A DNA stretch of 64,000 nt from DATBLE01 sp963734065 (GTDB lineage: Bacteria; Actinomycetota; Thermoleophilia; Gaiellales; Gaiellaceae): assembly GCA_963734065.1 (NCBI GenBank), contig CAVTFN010000003.1, positions 496,001 to 560,000 on the forward strand, in the 5' to 3' direction. The position numbers and the translations under genes are program-made. The notes beneath the pieces were generated by a model, which made no database searches, had not been told where the DNA came from, and saw nothing but the letters and a program-made list of their open reading frames with translations. Each line of letters opens with the position of its first letter. Position 1 is the stretch's first letter. Of this stretch, positions 17,250-26,664 are shown one piece after another.

Positions 17250-18821
17250 ATGTTGTCCCCACTGCGAACGAGCGTCGTCGCCGCCCTCGTGTTTTTCGCT
17301 CTCGCTCCCGCTGCGCGAGCCTGGACCTGGCCGGCCTCCGGCCCCGTCCTGCAGGAGTTCCACTACGGCAGTGACCCCTATGCGGCCGGCCAGCACCGCG
17401 GCGTCGATGTGGGCGGAGCGGCGGGTGCTCCCGTTTCCGCCCCGCGCGCCGGGGCGGTGACGTTCGCGGGATCGGTGCCGACGAACGGGCTCAGCGTGAC
17501 GATCGAGGCGGCCGACGGCTTCTCCGTCACCCTCGTCCATCTCGGGTCGATCGCCGTCGCCCGCGGTGGGCACGTCACCGAGGGGCAGGCGGTCGGCACA
17601 ATCGGCCCCTCCGGCACGGCCGAGCAGGATGTCCCGTATGTGCACCTCGGTGTTCGGACGACGCCCGATCCGAACGGCTACCTCGATCCGCTCGCGTTCC
17701 TCCCCGCTCGGCCCGCGCAGCCCGCGGACGACGATCCGAAGCCCGATCCGGCGACCCCCGCGCCGAAGCCGAAGCCGGCCGCCGCACCGGCGCCTGCGGC
17801 ACCTGTCGCGGCAGTGCCGGCGCCGGCACCGGATCCCGAGACCGCACCGGACGTCCCCGCTCCCGACCCGGCGCCGCCGAGCCCGACGCCGGCGGCCGAC
17901 GCAGCCCCTCCGCCGGAGCCCGCTTCCGCGAACGCGCCGGTGCAGACGGCGGCTCGCGCCGATCGGCCCTCGGGCGTGAGCGTCGCGGGCCGCGCTCCGC
18001 AACCCTCCGCCGCACGGCCCGCGACTCGACTGCGGACGGTGCCCATCCACGCCGTGCCCGACTCGACCCGCGCCTCGAAGGTCGCCACTGCTGGCGCCTC
18101 AGGGGTTGGCGCCGCCTCTGCGGCCGATCGCAGTCGGTCGGCCGGCGGGCATGCGGCACCCGTCTCCGTCCGACGCGGGAGTGTCGCGACCGAGTCGGTC
18201 TACGCCGATGTCCGGCAGTCGGGAGTCGCGGCGGCCGACGTTCACCGGGGGCAAGCCGACACCGGCACCGCGTCGCCAACCGCTGCGCCTGTGTCCGCTG
18301 CCCCACTGACAGACCCTGCCGGCGATCCTCGGTCTCCGGATCGCGCGGCTCCGGCGACACCCGGCGCGACGACCAGGGACCACCATGCCCCCGGATCCGG
18401 CGCGACGACGATCTGGCTGCCGGTTGTCGGCCTGGCCGGGCTCGGAGCGGCGGTCGCAATCGCCCTGCTCCGCCGCAGGCGCCCCGGACCGGGCCGGAGA
18501 GTCGCCCGCGAGGCGGCGCCTATCATCTCTGGAGATGCGCTTCTACCTGACCACACCGATCTACTACGTGAACTCGACCCCGCACATCGGGCACGCGTAC
18601 ACGACCATCGCCGGCGACATCGTCGTCCGGCATCACCGCCAGCGCGGCGACGAGACCTACTTCCTTACGGGCGTGGACGAGCATGCGGACAAGGTCGCGC
18701 GGGTCGCCGCGGAGCAGGGATTGGAGCCGCGGGAGTACACGGACAGGATCGTCGTCGCCTGGCAGGAAGTGCCGCGAAGGGTGAACGCGACCAACGACTT
18801 CTTCATTCGAACCAGCGATGA
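17250..18821 (+). CDS. Secreted/anchored M23 (LytM-type) peptidase; 3' end uncertain
   Basis: 523 residues as an open frame. Signal peptide (VVAALVFFALAPAARA), then an M23 domain: HRGVDVG (zinc His and Asp), LVHLGS (catalytic His), and YVHLGV, where the first His of the usual HxH is Tyr but the zinc His remains. A long Pro/Ala-rich linker (residues about 155-385) leads to a hydrophobic helix (WLPVVGLAGLGAAVAIALL) and an RRRR stop-transfer. A stop would be expected near 18535. Instead the frame runs 287 bp into metG in another phase, so the last 95 residues are doubtful; an indel or a true overlap are both possible. Confidence 0.7.
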   Translation: MLSPLRTSVVAALVFFALAPAARAWTWPASGPVLQEFHYGSDPYAAGQHRGVDVGGAAGAPVSAPRAGAVTFAGSVPTNGLSVTIEAADGFSVTLVHLGSIAVARGGHVTEGQAVGTIGPSGTAEQDVPYVHLGVRTTPDPNGYLDPLAFLPARPAQPADDDPKPDPATPAPKPKPAAAPAPAAPVAAVPAPAPDPETAPDVPAPDPAPPSPTPAADAAPPPEPASANAPVQTAARADRPSGVSVAGRAPQPSAARPATRLRTVPIHAVPDSTRASKVATAGASGVGAASAADRSRSAGGHAAPVSVRRGSVATESVYADVRQSGVAAADVHRGQADTGTASPTAAPVSAAPLTDPAGDPRSPDRAAPATPGATTRDHHAPGSGATTIWLPVVGLAGLGAAVAIALLRRRRPGPGRRVAREAAPIISGDALLPDHTDLLRELDPAHRARVHDHRRRHRRPASPPARRRDLLPYGRGRACGQGRAGRRGAGIGAAGVHGQDRRRLAGSAAKGERDQRLLHSNQR

Positions 18822-20046
18822 CGGACACAAGGCGTTCGTCCAGGACTTCCTCCAGCGCATCCGTGACAACGGCCGCGACGACATCTACCAGGACGTCTAT
18901 GCCGGCCTCTACTGCTTCGGGTGCGAGGCCTTCAAGACCGAGGACGAGCTCGTCGACGGCAAGTGCCCGGATCACGGAACCGTGCCGGAATGGATCGAGG
19001 AGAAGAACTGGTTCTTCCGGTTGTCGGCCTACCAGGATCGGCTGCTGGCGATCTACGACGAGCAGCGCGACTTCGTGCTGCCGCAGTTTCGGTACAACGA
19101 GGCGCGCCGCTTCATCGAGGGCGGCCTGCGCGACTTCTCGATCAGCCGTGCCACGCAGACCTGGGGAGTTCCGATTCCGTGGGATCCCGACCAGGTCGCA
19201 TACGTCTGGGCAGACGCCCTCGTCAACTACCTGAGCGCGCTCCACTACGCGCCCGGCGAGAACCTCGAGCGGTTCTGGCCGGCCGTGCACTTCCTCGGCA
19301 AGGACATCCTCCGTTTTCACTGCGTCTACTGGCCCGCAATGCTCGTCGCGGCCGGCTATGAGCGTCCGCGCCAGCTCTTCGTGCACGGGTACCTGAACAT
19401 CGACCAGCAGAAGATCTCGAAGTCCCTGGGCAACGTGATCGACCCGCTCGACCTGATCGACACCTACGGTGTCGACGCGGTGCGCTTCTGGTGCGCGAGG
19501 CAGGTCACGTTCGGCCAGGACGGGAACGTGTCGCTGGACAGCTTCGGCGAGCGCTACGAGAGCGAGCTGGCGAACGACCTCGGCAACCTCGTCTCCCGAA
19601 CGACGGCGATGATCGCGCGCTACCGCGACGGCCGTCTCGCCCGGTCGCCCGGGCCGGGCGCCTTCGACGCGGAGGCCTTGCGGGAGACGATCGTCGAGCA
19701 GTTCGACCGCTACGACATCACCGGCGCGCTCGAGTCGATCTGGCAGGCGGTGCGGGCTCTCAACCAGCACGTGGAGACGACGGCGCCGTGGAACCTCGCC
19801 AAGGACGAGGCCTGGGCCGCCGAGCTGGACACCGTCCTCTACGACCTCGCCGACGGGATCGTCGCGGTCGCCGTCGCCCTGTCGCCGTACCTGCCCGAGT
19901 CCGCGCCCCGGATCCTCGACGCGCTCCGGCAGTCCCCGGACCTGTCGCTCGACCGGGTGGCGGCCGGGGTGGCCGATGCCGTCGACGGGATCGAGCCTGC
20001 TGTGCCGCTCTTCCCGCGCGTCGACGCACCGGCGCCGGCGGCGTGA
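18535..20046 (+). CDS. metG: Methionyl-tRNA synthetase
   Basis: 503 residues, the short form without the C-terminal tRNA-binding domain. FYLTTPIYYVNSTPHIGHAYT carries the HIGH signature, the KMSKS loop is KISKS, and the connective peptide has CFGCEAF and KCPDHG, i.e. CxxC with CxxH rather than two CxxC pairs. It charges tRNA-Met. ATG at 18535 fits the conserved N-terminus. The GTG of tatD overlaps its TGA. It heads the metG-tatD-rsmA-ispE operon, and its first 287 bp overlap the open frame of the M23 peptidase. Confidence 0.97.
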   Translation: MRFYLTTPIYYVNSTPHIGHAYTTIAGDIVVRHHRQRGDETYFLTGVDEHADKVARVAAEQGLEPREYTDRIVVAWQEVPRRVNATNDFFIRTSDDGHKAFVQDFLQRIRDNGRDDIYQDVYAGLYCFGCEAFKTEDELVDGKCPDHGTVPEWIEEKNWFFRLSAYQDRLLAIYDEQRDFVLPQFRYNEARRFIEGGLRDFSISRATQTWGVPIPWDPDQVAYVWADALVNYLSALHYAPGENLERFWPAVHFLGKDILRFHCVYWPAMLVAAGYERPRQLFVHGYLNIDQQKISKSLGNVIDPLDLIDTYGVDAVRFWCARQVTFGQDGNVSLDSFGERYESELANDLGNLVSRTTAMIARYRDGRLARSPGPGAFDAEALRETIVEQFDRYDITGALESIWQAVRALNQHVETTAPWNLAKDEAWAAELDTVLYDLADGIVAVAVALSPYLPESAPRILDALRQSPDLSLDRVAAGVADAVDGIEPAVPLFPRVDAPAPAA

Positions 20047-20786
20047 TCGACACCCACGCGCATCTCGACGCCCTCGACGACCCGCCCGCAGCGGTTGCCC
20101 GCGCACGTGAGGCGGGTGTCGGCCGCATCCTCACCGTCGGCACCACGGTCGAGGGCTGCCGGGTGGCGCTCCGGCTCGCGGAGCAGCACGAGGGCGTGTT
20201 CGCGATCCTCGGAATCCACCCGCACGAGGCAGGTTCGGTCGACGCCGGGGACGTCGACCGGCTGACCGAGCTGCTGGACCACCCGCGCGCCGTGGCCGTG
20301 GGGGAGACCGGGCTCGACTACTTCCGCGACTATGCGCCCCGGGACGCGCAGCGGCGGCTGTTCGAGCGCCTCCTCGCGGTGGCAACCGATGCCCGAAAGC
20401 CGGTCGTCGTCCACACGAGGGCTGCCGACGAGGACACGCTCGCGGCGCTCTCCGGGTTCGCCGGCACGGTCGTCCTGCACTGCTTCTCCTCCACCGACCT
20501 GCTGCCCGCGGCGCTGGAGCGCGGCTACTACGTCTCCTTCGCCGGCAACGCGACCTATCCGAAGGCCGCAGACCTCCGGACCGCCGCCGCGCGGATCCCG
20601 GTCGACCGGATCCTGGCCGAAACGGACGCCCCGTACCTCGCGCCGCAGCCCGTCCGTGGCCTGCCGAACGAGCCCGCGAACGTCGTTCACACCCTCGCCT
20701 CTCTCGCCGAGGCGCGCGGGGAGGAGGCGGCCGCGCTCGAGCAGGCGATCGAGGCGAACGCGACCGCCGCCTTCCGCCTGACGTGA
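20043..20786 (+). CDS. tatD: TatD family metal-dependent deoxyribonuclease
   Basis: 247 residues. DTHAHLD (first metal ligands), GETGLDYFRD, VVHTRAADEDTL, HCFSS and ETDAPYLAP are the TatD motifs in order. TatD enzymes are 3'-5' exonucleases on DNA/RNA. GTG at 20043 overlaps the metG stop (GTGA), and its own stop overlaps the rsmA GTG. The stated role is from family knowledge; the start follows from the overlap and the immediate VIDTHAHLD. Confidence 0.94.
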   Translation: MIDTHAHLDALDDPPAAVARAREAGVGRILTVGTTVEGCRVALRLAEQHEGVFAILGIHPHEAGSVDAGDVDRLTELLDHPRAVAVGETGLDYFRDYAPRDAQRRLFERLLAVATDARKPVVVHTRAADEDTLAALSGFAGTVVLHCFSSTDLLPAALERGYYVSFAGNATYPKAADLRTAAARIPVDRILAETDAPYLAPQPVRGLPNEPANVVHTLASLAEARGEEAAALEQAIEANATAAFRLT

Positions 20787-21562
20787 GAGACGAAGGCGTC
20801 AGCGTCACGCCGCGCCGGGAGCTCGGCCAGCACTTCCTCGTCGACGAGAACATCCTCGGCGTGATCGGGCGCCTCGCCGCGCTCGAAGCCACCGACGTCG
20901 TGCTCGAAATCGGCCCCGGGCTCGGGGTGCTCACGCGGTACCTGGCGGCGCGCGTCGCGCTCGTCCACGCCGTCGAGATCGACCGGTCCCTCGTTGCGCA
21001 CCTGCCTCAGCTCGAGAACGTCCGGATCGAGGTCGGCGACGCGCTCCGGATCGACCTCGCGGCACTCGATCCGGCCCCCGAAAAGCTCGTCGCGAACCTC
21101 CCGTACAACGTCGCCACACCGATCGTCGTCGAGAGCCTCGACGGCTTGCCTTCGGTCGAGCGCTGGTGCGTGATGGTCCAGCGCGAGGTAGCGGACCGGT
21201 TCTTCGCCTCCCCCAGCACCAAGGCGTACGGCGCCGTCTCGGTGCTCGTCCAGCTCGCCGCCGAGCGCACGGGCTTCCACCCCGTCGCCCGGACGGTGTT
21301 CAGGCCGCAACCGAACGTCGACTCCGCGCTCGTCGCCTTCCGCCGCCGCGAGCTGCCCGAGCGCTTCCGATCGGTCAAGCGCGTGGTCGAGGCCGCGTTC
21401 GCACACCGGCGCAAGACGCTGCCGAACTCGCTCGCGCTGGCCGGCATCGCCGATCGCGCGCAGGCGGTGGAGGCCCTCGCCCGAATCGGACGCTCGCCCT
21501 CGACTCGCGCCGAGGCGCTCGCGCCGCCCGACTTCGTCGAGCTCGAACGGCTGCTCGCATGA
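20783..21562 (+). CDS. rsmA: 16S rRNA dimethyladenosine transferase RsmA/KsgA
   Basis: 259 residues. LGQHFLVDENIL, EIGPGLGVLTRYL (SAM motif I), VEIDRSLVAHL, and NLPYNVATPIV (catalytic motif IV) are intact, followed by the C-terminal helical domain. It dimethylates A1518 and A1519 of 16S rRNA during 30S maturation. GTG at 20783 overlaps the tatD stop; its TGA overlaps the ispE ATG. Part of the conserved metG-tatD-rsmA-ispE string of Actinobacteria. Confidence 0.97.
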   Translation: MRDEGVSVTPRRELGQHFLVDENILGVIGRLAALEATDVVLEIGPGLGVLTRYLAARVALVHAVEIDRSLVAHLPQLENVRIEVGDALRIDLAALDPAPEKLVANLPYNVATPIVVESLDGLPSVERWCVMVQREVADRFFASPSTKAYGAVSVLVQLAAERTGFHPVARTVFRPQPNVDSALVAFRRRELPERFRSVKRVVEAAFAHRRKTLPNSLALAGIADRAQAVEALARIGRSPSTRAEALAPPDFVELERLLA

Positions 21563-22359
21563 GCGACCGGCTCGCCCATGCCAAGATCAACCTTGCCCTC
21601 GTCGTCGGGCCCGGCCGTCCCGACGGCAAGCACGAGGTGACGACCGTCCTCCAGCGGATCGCTCTCGCCGACCGCATCCGACTCGAGCAGGCGGACGCTC
21701 TCTCCGTCGAGGGATTCGAGGACGACACGCTCGTCCGCCGCGCCCTCGAGCTGTTGGCAATCGAGGCCGGGATCGAGCCGTTCTGGCGTGTCGACATCGC
21801 GAAGGAGATCCCCGTTGCCGCCGGCCTCGGTGGGGGGAGCTCGGACGCAGCCGCCGCGCTCACGCTCGCGAACGCCACGCTCGACCGACCGCTCGCGGAC
21901 GACCGGCTCCACGAGCTCGCGGCGGGCCTCGGCGCCGACATCCCCTTTTTCCTGGCCGACGGCCCGCAGCTCGGCGAAGGTGACGGAACGACGTTGACGC
22001 CGCTCGAGCTCTCGCAGGCGTTCACCGTGCTTGTGCTCGTCCCCAAGGACGAGACGAAGGTCTCGACCGCAGAGGTCTATGCCGCCTTCGACGCGTGGGG
22101 CGGGTCGGCCGGCTACGACGGGCGGCGCAGCCGCCTGCTGGAGGCGCTAGCGGCGGGAGACCTCGCGGGACTGCCGCCGAACGACCTGGCCACGCTGTCC
22201 CACGCGGAGGAGTTGCGCCGGCTCGGCGCCTTCCGGGCAGACCTCAGCGGGGCCGGCCCCGCCGTGTACGGACTGTTCCCGGACACGCAGTCTGCCGAGG
22301 CTGCGGGGGCCGTGATCGGGGCCCTCGGGCGCGTCTGGATCGGGCCGCCAGCGTGGTAG
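21559..22359 (+). CDS. ispE: 4-diphosphocytidyl-2-C-methyl-D-erythritol kinase IspE
   Basis: 266 residues of the GHMP kinase family. AHAKINLALVV (catalytic Lys/Asn region), PVAAGLGGGSSDAAAAL (ATP-binding loop), GADIPFFLADG and LSGAGPAVYGLF match IspE. It phosphorylates CDP-methylerythritol in the MEP isoprenoid pathway. ATG at 21559 overlaps the rsmA stop. The C-terminal half is slightly shorter than E. coli's. A TAGGTT box starts 3 nt before the stop and belongs to the next gene. Confidence 0.96.
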   Translation: MSDRLAHAKINLALVVGPGRPDGKHEVTTVLQRIALADRIRLEQADALSVEGFEDDTLVRRALELLAIEAGIEPFWRVDIAKEIPVAAGLGGGSSDAAAALTLANATLDRPLADDRLHELAAGLGADIPFFLADGPQLGEGDGTTLTPLELSQAFTVLVLVPKDETKVSTAEVYAAFDAWGGSAGYDGRRSRLLEALAAGDLAGLPPNDLATLSHAEELRRLGAFRADLSGAGPAVYGLFPDTQSAEAAGAVIGALGRVWIGPPAW

Positions 22360-22368
22360 GTTGACCCC

Positions 22369-22738
22369 GTGAGTGAGACTCACGCCGAGCCGCGGTCCGA
22401 CAACGGTCGGTGGCTGTATGCCCGGCGTCTGAAGATCGCGCTCGGGCGTCCTCGAGGGGATCTTCGTCGCGTTCGCCAGCGATTTCTCCCAGTGGACGGT
22501 GATCATCATCTCGATCCCGATCATCGGCTTCTACATCTTCGCGGGCAGGACGCTCGACTCCGACACGGGCCGCCAGCTGTCCTGGATCGCCGCCGCGTCG
22601 CAGGCGTTCACGGTGATCCTCTGCGTGGTCGCGAAGCTGGTCGGCAAGACGTCCTTGGTCGTGGTCGGCATCTTCGCGGTGATCGCCGTCATCCTGCTGG
22701 TCGGCGAGAAGCCGAAAAGGCCCGCGGGCAAGAGCTGA
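22369..22738 (+). pseudogene. Frameshifted small membrane protein
   Basis: GTG at 22369 opens VSETHAEPRSDNGRWLYARRLKIALG, then the hydrophobic continuation VLEGIFVAFASDFSQW-TVIIISIPIIGFYIF and a second helix pair up to 22738 is found in the next frame. A GGG run at 22444-22446 where GG would restore the frame explains the break. The joined product would be about 122 residues with three to four membrane helices. TAGGTT (22357-22362) precedes the GTG by 6 nt. Because both halves look coding, this is a recent frameshift or a sequencing error rather than an old pseudogene. Confidence 0.75.
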
Positions 22739-22754
22739 GGCACAATCGAATTGG

Positions 22755-22828
22755 TGGGGCGTAGCCAAGTGGTAAGGCAGCGGGTTTTGGTCCCGCGATC
22801 CCAGGTTCGAATCCTGGCGCCCCAGCCA
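22755..22828 (+). tRNA. tRNA-Gln (anticodon TTG), CCA encoded
   Basis: Acceptor stem TGGGGCG pairs perfectly with CGCCCCA. The anticodon arm is GCGGG-TTTTGGT-CCCGC with TTG at 22787-22789. The T arm is CCAGG-TTCGAAT-CCTGG, the discriminator base G25, and CCA is genome-encoded at 22826-22828. It sits between the ispE operon and glmU. Confidence 0.97.
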
Positions 22829-22839
22829 TCGTCCCTCCT

Positions 22840-24172
22840 GTGACTCCCCGCCCCGATCTCGCAGCGGTCGTGATGGCCGGCGGCCTTGGCACCCGCATGC
22901 GCTCGGCGCTGCCCAAGCACTTCCATCCCTTGCTCGGCCGCCGCCTCGTCGACTGGGTGATCGGGGCAGCCGAGGAGGCCGGCGCCGGCCGGGTCGTGGT
23001 GGTCGCCGCCCCCGGTACCCACGAGGCCTACGAGGGCGTGACGGTCGCCGTCCAAGAGCAGCCGCTCGGCACCGGCGACGCGGTCCGGTCGGCCCGAGCC
23101 GCGCTGGAGGGCTTCGACGGGCGCGTCCTAGTCCTCGACGCCGCCGCTCCGCTCCTGACCAGCGAGGATCTTGCCGCGCTCGTCAGCGAGCACGAGCGGC
23201 GGGATGCCGCGGTCACGGTCCTGACCGTCACGCCCGACCGGCCGTTGCCGTACGGCCGGATCGTCCGCGACGCCGAAGGGTGGGTGGTGGCGATCGTCGA
23301 GGAGAAGGACGCGACGGCCGAGCAGCGGGCGATCCGCGAGCTGAACTCGTCCATCTACGTGTTCGAGGCGGCGCAGTTGTGGGAATCACTGGAGAAGCTG
23401 GACGCGCAGAACGCCCAGGGCGAGCTCTACCTCACCGACACGATCACGCACATCGTCGCCGGAGGCGGCCGCGCAGCCGCCTGGGCCTGCCCCGAGCCCC
23501 TCGACGGCCTCGGGATCAACACGAGAGCGGACCTCGCTGTCGCAGGAGCTGTCCTACGCGACCGGATCAACGAGGCGCACATGCTGGCGGGCGTCACGAT
23601 CGTCGACCCGGCGAGCACCTGGATCGACGCCGAGGTCGGCCTTGAGGTCGACGCGACGGTCCATCCGTTCACGGTGCTCAGGGGGACGACGACCGTCGCC
23701 GCGGGCGCCCAGGTCGGGCCGCATGTCGTCGCCGTCGACTCGGCGATCGGAGAAGGTGCGCTGGTCGGACCGTTCTGTTACCTTCGCCCCGGAACCGTTC
23801 TCGACCCGGGGGCGAAGGCGGGCACGTTCGTGGAAATGAAGAATTCGCGTATCGGCGCCCGGACCAAGGTGCCCCACCTCTCGTACATCGGTGACGCCGA
23901 CATCGGCGAGGACACGAACGTGGGCGCCGGCAACGTCACGGCGAACTTCTCGCATCACCCTGGGCGGCCGAAAGGGAAGACGAGGATCGGCAAGAACGTC
24001 AGGACCGGGGTGGACAATACGTTCGTTGCTCCGGTCACGGTTGGCGACGATGCTTGGGTTTCGACCGGGACGGTCGTCACCGACGACGTTCCGCCGGGAT
24101 CGCTCGCTGGGTTCGCGCCGAGGCAGGAAACCAAGGAAGGATGGGTCTACGAGGGTGGAAAGCGCGGAGAAC

Positions 24173-24186
<14 letters not shown>
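22840..24186 (+). CDS. glmU: Bifunctional UDP-N-acetylglucosamine pyrophosphorylase/glucosamine-1-phosphate acetyltransferase
   Basis: 448 residues. The N-terminal uridylyltransferase has MAGGLGTRMRSALPKHFHPL and PYGRIVRD; the C-terminal left-handed beta helix has FVEMKNSRIG, LSYIGDADIGEDTNVGAGNVTANF and KTRIGKNVRTGVDNTFVAPV. It makes UDP-GlcNAc for peptidoglycan. GTG at 22840, 11 nt after the tRNA CCA. The LbH domain is typical; N-terminal position of catalytic residues is conserved. Its 3' end overlaps the prs start by 14 bp. Confidence 0.97.
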
Positions 24187-25225
<1,039 letters not shown>

Positions 25226-25228
25226 AAC

Positions 25229-25263
25229 AGAGGTCGCAACCAGGCCGGTTGCGCCCTCTTTCT
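25229..25263 (+). terminator. Rho-independent terminator after prs
   Basis: Stem AGAGGTCGCAACC / GGTTGCGCCCTCT with one T-C mismatch, loop AGGCC, followed by TTTCT. It separates prs from the convergent gene at 25275. Confidence 0.8.
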
Positions 25264-25274
25264 ACCCCGGTCTT

Positions 25275-25592
25275 CTACCCGGCGGCCCGCTCGAGTAGCG
25301 CCACGATCGTCAGCACGTCGCCGTTCGGCCCGTACACCACAACTGACGCCCGCTTCTGACTCCGATCGCGCAGTACGCCGTCAAGGATCTGCAGCAACGG
25401 ACTCAGCACGGCCTCCTCTGACAACCTGATCGCCGTTTCGTAGACGATGTGCGAGAGGCCGCCTCGCTGCTCGACCGGCAGCTCGCTCGCCACTACATGG
25501 CCGGCAGCCTCCAGTTCCGCGCGAACTTCATCCCACTCGCTCGCAAAGGCGCGACTCTCGTGCGTAGTCGGAACGAGGACGATCGTGGCCAT
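25275..25592 (-). CDS. Hypothetical protein, unknown family
   Basis: 105 residues: an alpha/beta pattern with MATIVLVPTTHESRAFA at the start, a long helix (WDEVRAELEAAGHVVASEL) and a final strand pair (ASVVVYGPNGDVLTIVALLE). A longer frame to 25751 exists, but ATG at 25592 starts the first beta strand. Codon usage is less GC-biased at third positions than its neighbours, which could mean recent acquisition. It converges on prs and is divergent from the structured region upstream of rplY. I do not recognise the family. Confidence 0.65.
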   Translation of the reverse strand: MATIVLVPTTHESRAFASEWDEVRAELEAAGHVVASELPVEQRGGLSHIVYETAIRLSEEAVLSPLLQILDGVLRDRSQKRASVVVYGPNGDVLTIVALLERAAG

Positions 25593-25947
25593 TGAGAAGC
25601 CAGACCCTAAAGCGTTCGCGATGCCCTGCGAGGGAGAACGCGTGACGGACGTTGTAAGGAACTCGTTAGAGCCCGTTTCGGGACGGGCGCGGCCGAGCAG
25701 AACCCGTCGAGCGGGTGCTCGTGATCGCAGTGCCGACTGAGGGGTCTGCAACGGACAGACGGCGCGCGCAGGGCACCCGCAGTGGCGAAACGGGCGGGCC
25801 TCGTCCGTCTGGGAGGGAGAGAGGGAGCCAGACGGTCGCAGCGGGACCCGCCCGTTTCTGTATTCGCCGCGTCGGTCGATTCGTATGCATGGCCCGGCCG
25901 CCTGCGGCTCCGGGCTCGAAACGCTCGGCTACACTTCTCGGCCGGTC
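25593..25947. other. 355-bp gene-free region upstream of rplY
   Basis: No convincing gene. It holds several GC-rich hairpins between 25671 and 25858 (see the ncRNA candidate), and a TACACT box at 25930-25935, 12 nt before the rplY ATG, that may give a short separate transcript. Confidence 0.6.
25671..25858 (+). ncRNA. Candidate structured RNA / leader upstream of rplY
   Basis: GAAACGGGCGGG (25787-25798) pairs perfectly with CCCGCCCGTTTC (25847-25858). Enclosed is CCGTCTGG (25805-25812) paired with CCAGACGG (25828-25835) around a purine-only 15-nt loop. Upstream lie hairpins GCCCGT/ACGGGC (25671-25688) and ACCCG/CGGGT (25702-25716). GCCCGTTTC occurs at 25671 and again at 25850, and CAGACGG at 25756 could replace the downstream partner of CCGTCTG, so alternative folds exist. 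Followed by TTTCTGTATT. It could be an attenuator of rplY, a terminator or a separate RNA; the strand is assumed from the downstream gene. Confidence 0.5.
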
Positions 25948-26661
25948 ATGGCCGGTGAACGCATCCGTCTCGATGTGAAGGAGCGCGAGCAGAGCGGCTC
26001 GCGCGAGTCGCGGCGTCTCCGCAAGGAGGGGATCATTCCTGGCGTGCTCTATGGGCGCGGACACAAGCCGCACCCGATCTCCGTCTCCGAGCGCGAGCTT
26101 CGCCGGGTGCTGACGGGCTCCGCCGGGTTGCACGCGATCCTCGACGTCGTGCTCGAGGGCCAGAAGACCACGCACTCGTCGATTCTCAAGGACTACCAGG
26201 TCGACCCGATCCGCGGCCGGATCGACCACTTCGACCTCCAGGAGGTCAGGCTCGACCAGCCGATCCAGACGGCGGTCGTCGTCGAGCTCGTCGGCGAGAG
26301 CGTCGGCGCGAAGGCCGGCGGCGTCCTCTCGCAGGTTGCGCGCGAGGTGCGGGTCGAGGCGCTGCCGCTGGAGGTGCCCGAGCGTCTCGAGCTCGACGTC
26401 AGCGCGATGGAGATCGGCGAGTCGCTCCGGTTGAGCGACCTGCGCCCGCCCGAGGGAGTCACGCTGCTCGACGATCCCGAAACCGTGCTCGCGACGGTGA
26501 CCGTCCCGACCAAGGTCGAGGAGCCCGAGGTCGAGGTCGAAGAGGGCGAGGAGCTCGAGGAAGGCGAGGTACCGGAGGGCGAAGCCGCTCCGGAGGCCGA
26601 GGGCGAGGCGCCTGCCGAGGGCGAGAACGCCGGCGAAGCCGGCACCGACGCAGAAGGCTGA
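25948..26661 (+). CDS. rplY: 50S ribosomal protein L25 (CTC/TL5 type)
   Basis: 237 residues. The 5S-binding N-domain contains SGSRESRRLRKEGIIPGVLYGRG; the TL5 C-terminal domain follows (VGESVGAKAGGVLSQVAREVRVEALP). A long Glu/Ala/Gly-rich tail (residues about 190-237) ends it, as in many actinobacterial CTC proteins. ATG at 25948 has no strong Shine-Dalgarno. The upstream 355 bp carry a structured RNA candidate. pth begins 3 bp after the stop, the usual ctc-pth pair. Confidence 0.95.
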   Translation: MAGERIRLDVKEREQSGSRESRRLRKEGIIPGVLYGRGHKPHPISVSERELRRVLTGSAGLHAILDVVLEGQKTTHSSILKDYQVDPIRGRIDHFDLQEVRLDQPIQTAVVVELVGESVGAKAGGVLSQVAREVRVEALPLEVPERLELDVSAMEIGESLRLSDLRPPEGVTLLDDPETVLATVTVPTKVEEPEVEVEEGEELEEGEVPEGEAAPEAEGEAPAEGENAGEAGTDAEG

Positions 26662-26664
26662 TTC

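Noticed and set aside
18385..18534. N-terminal extension of metG
   Set aside because: The extension has no homology to MetRS and overlaps the M23 tail. ATG 18535 gives the canonical N-terminus.
22499..22738. Independent small gene starting at 22499
   Set aside because: Its natural N-terminus continues upstream in the same frame and then in frame 1 to GTG 22369, so a frameshifted gene explains it better.
25621..25740. Short plus-strand frame before rplY
   Set aside because: It lies in a region of stable hairpins, has no start context and no protein-like pattern.
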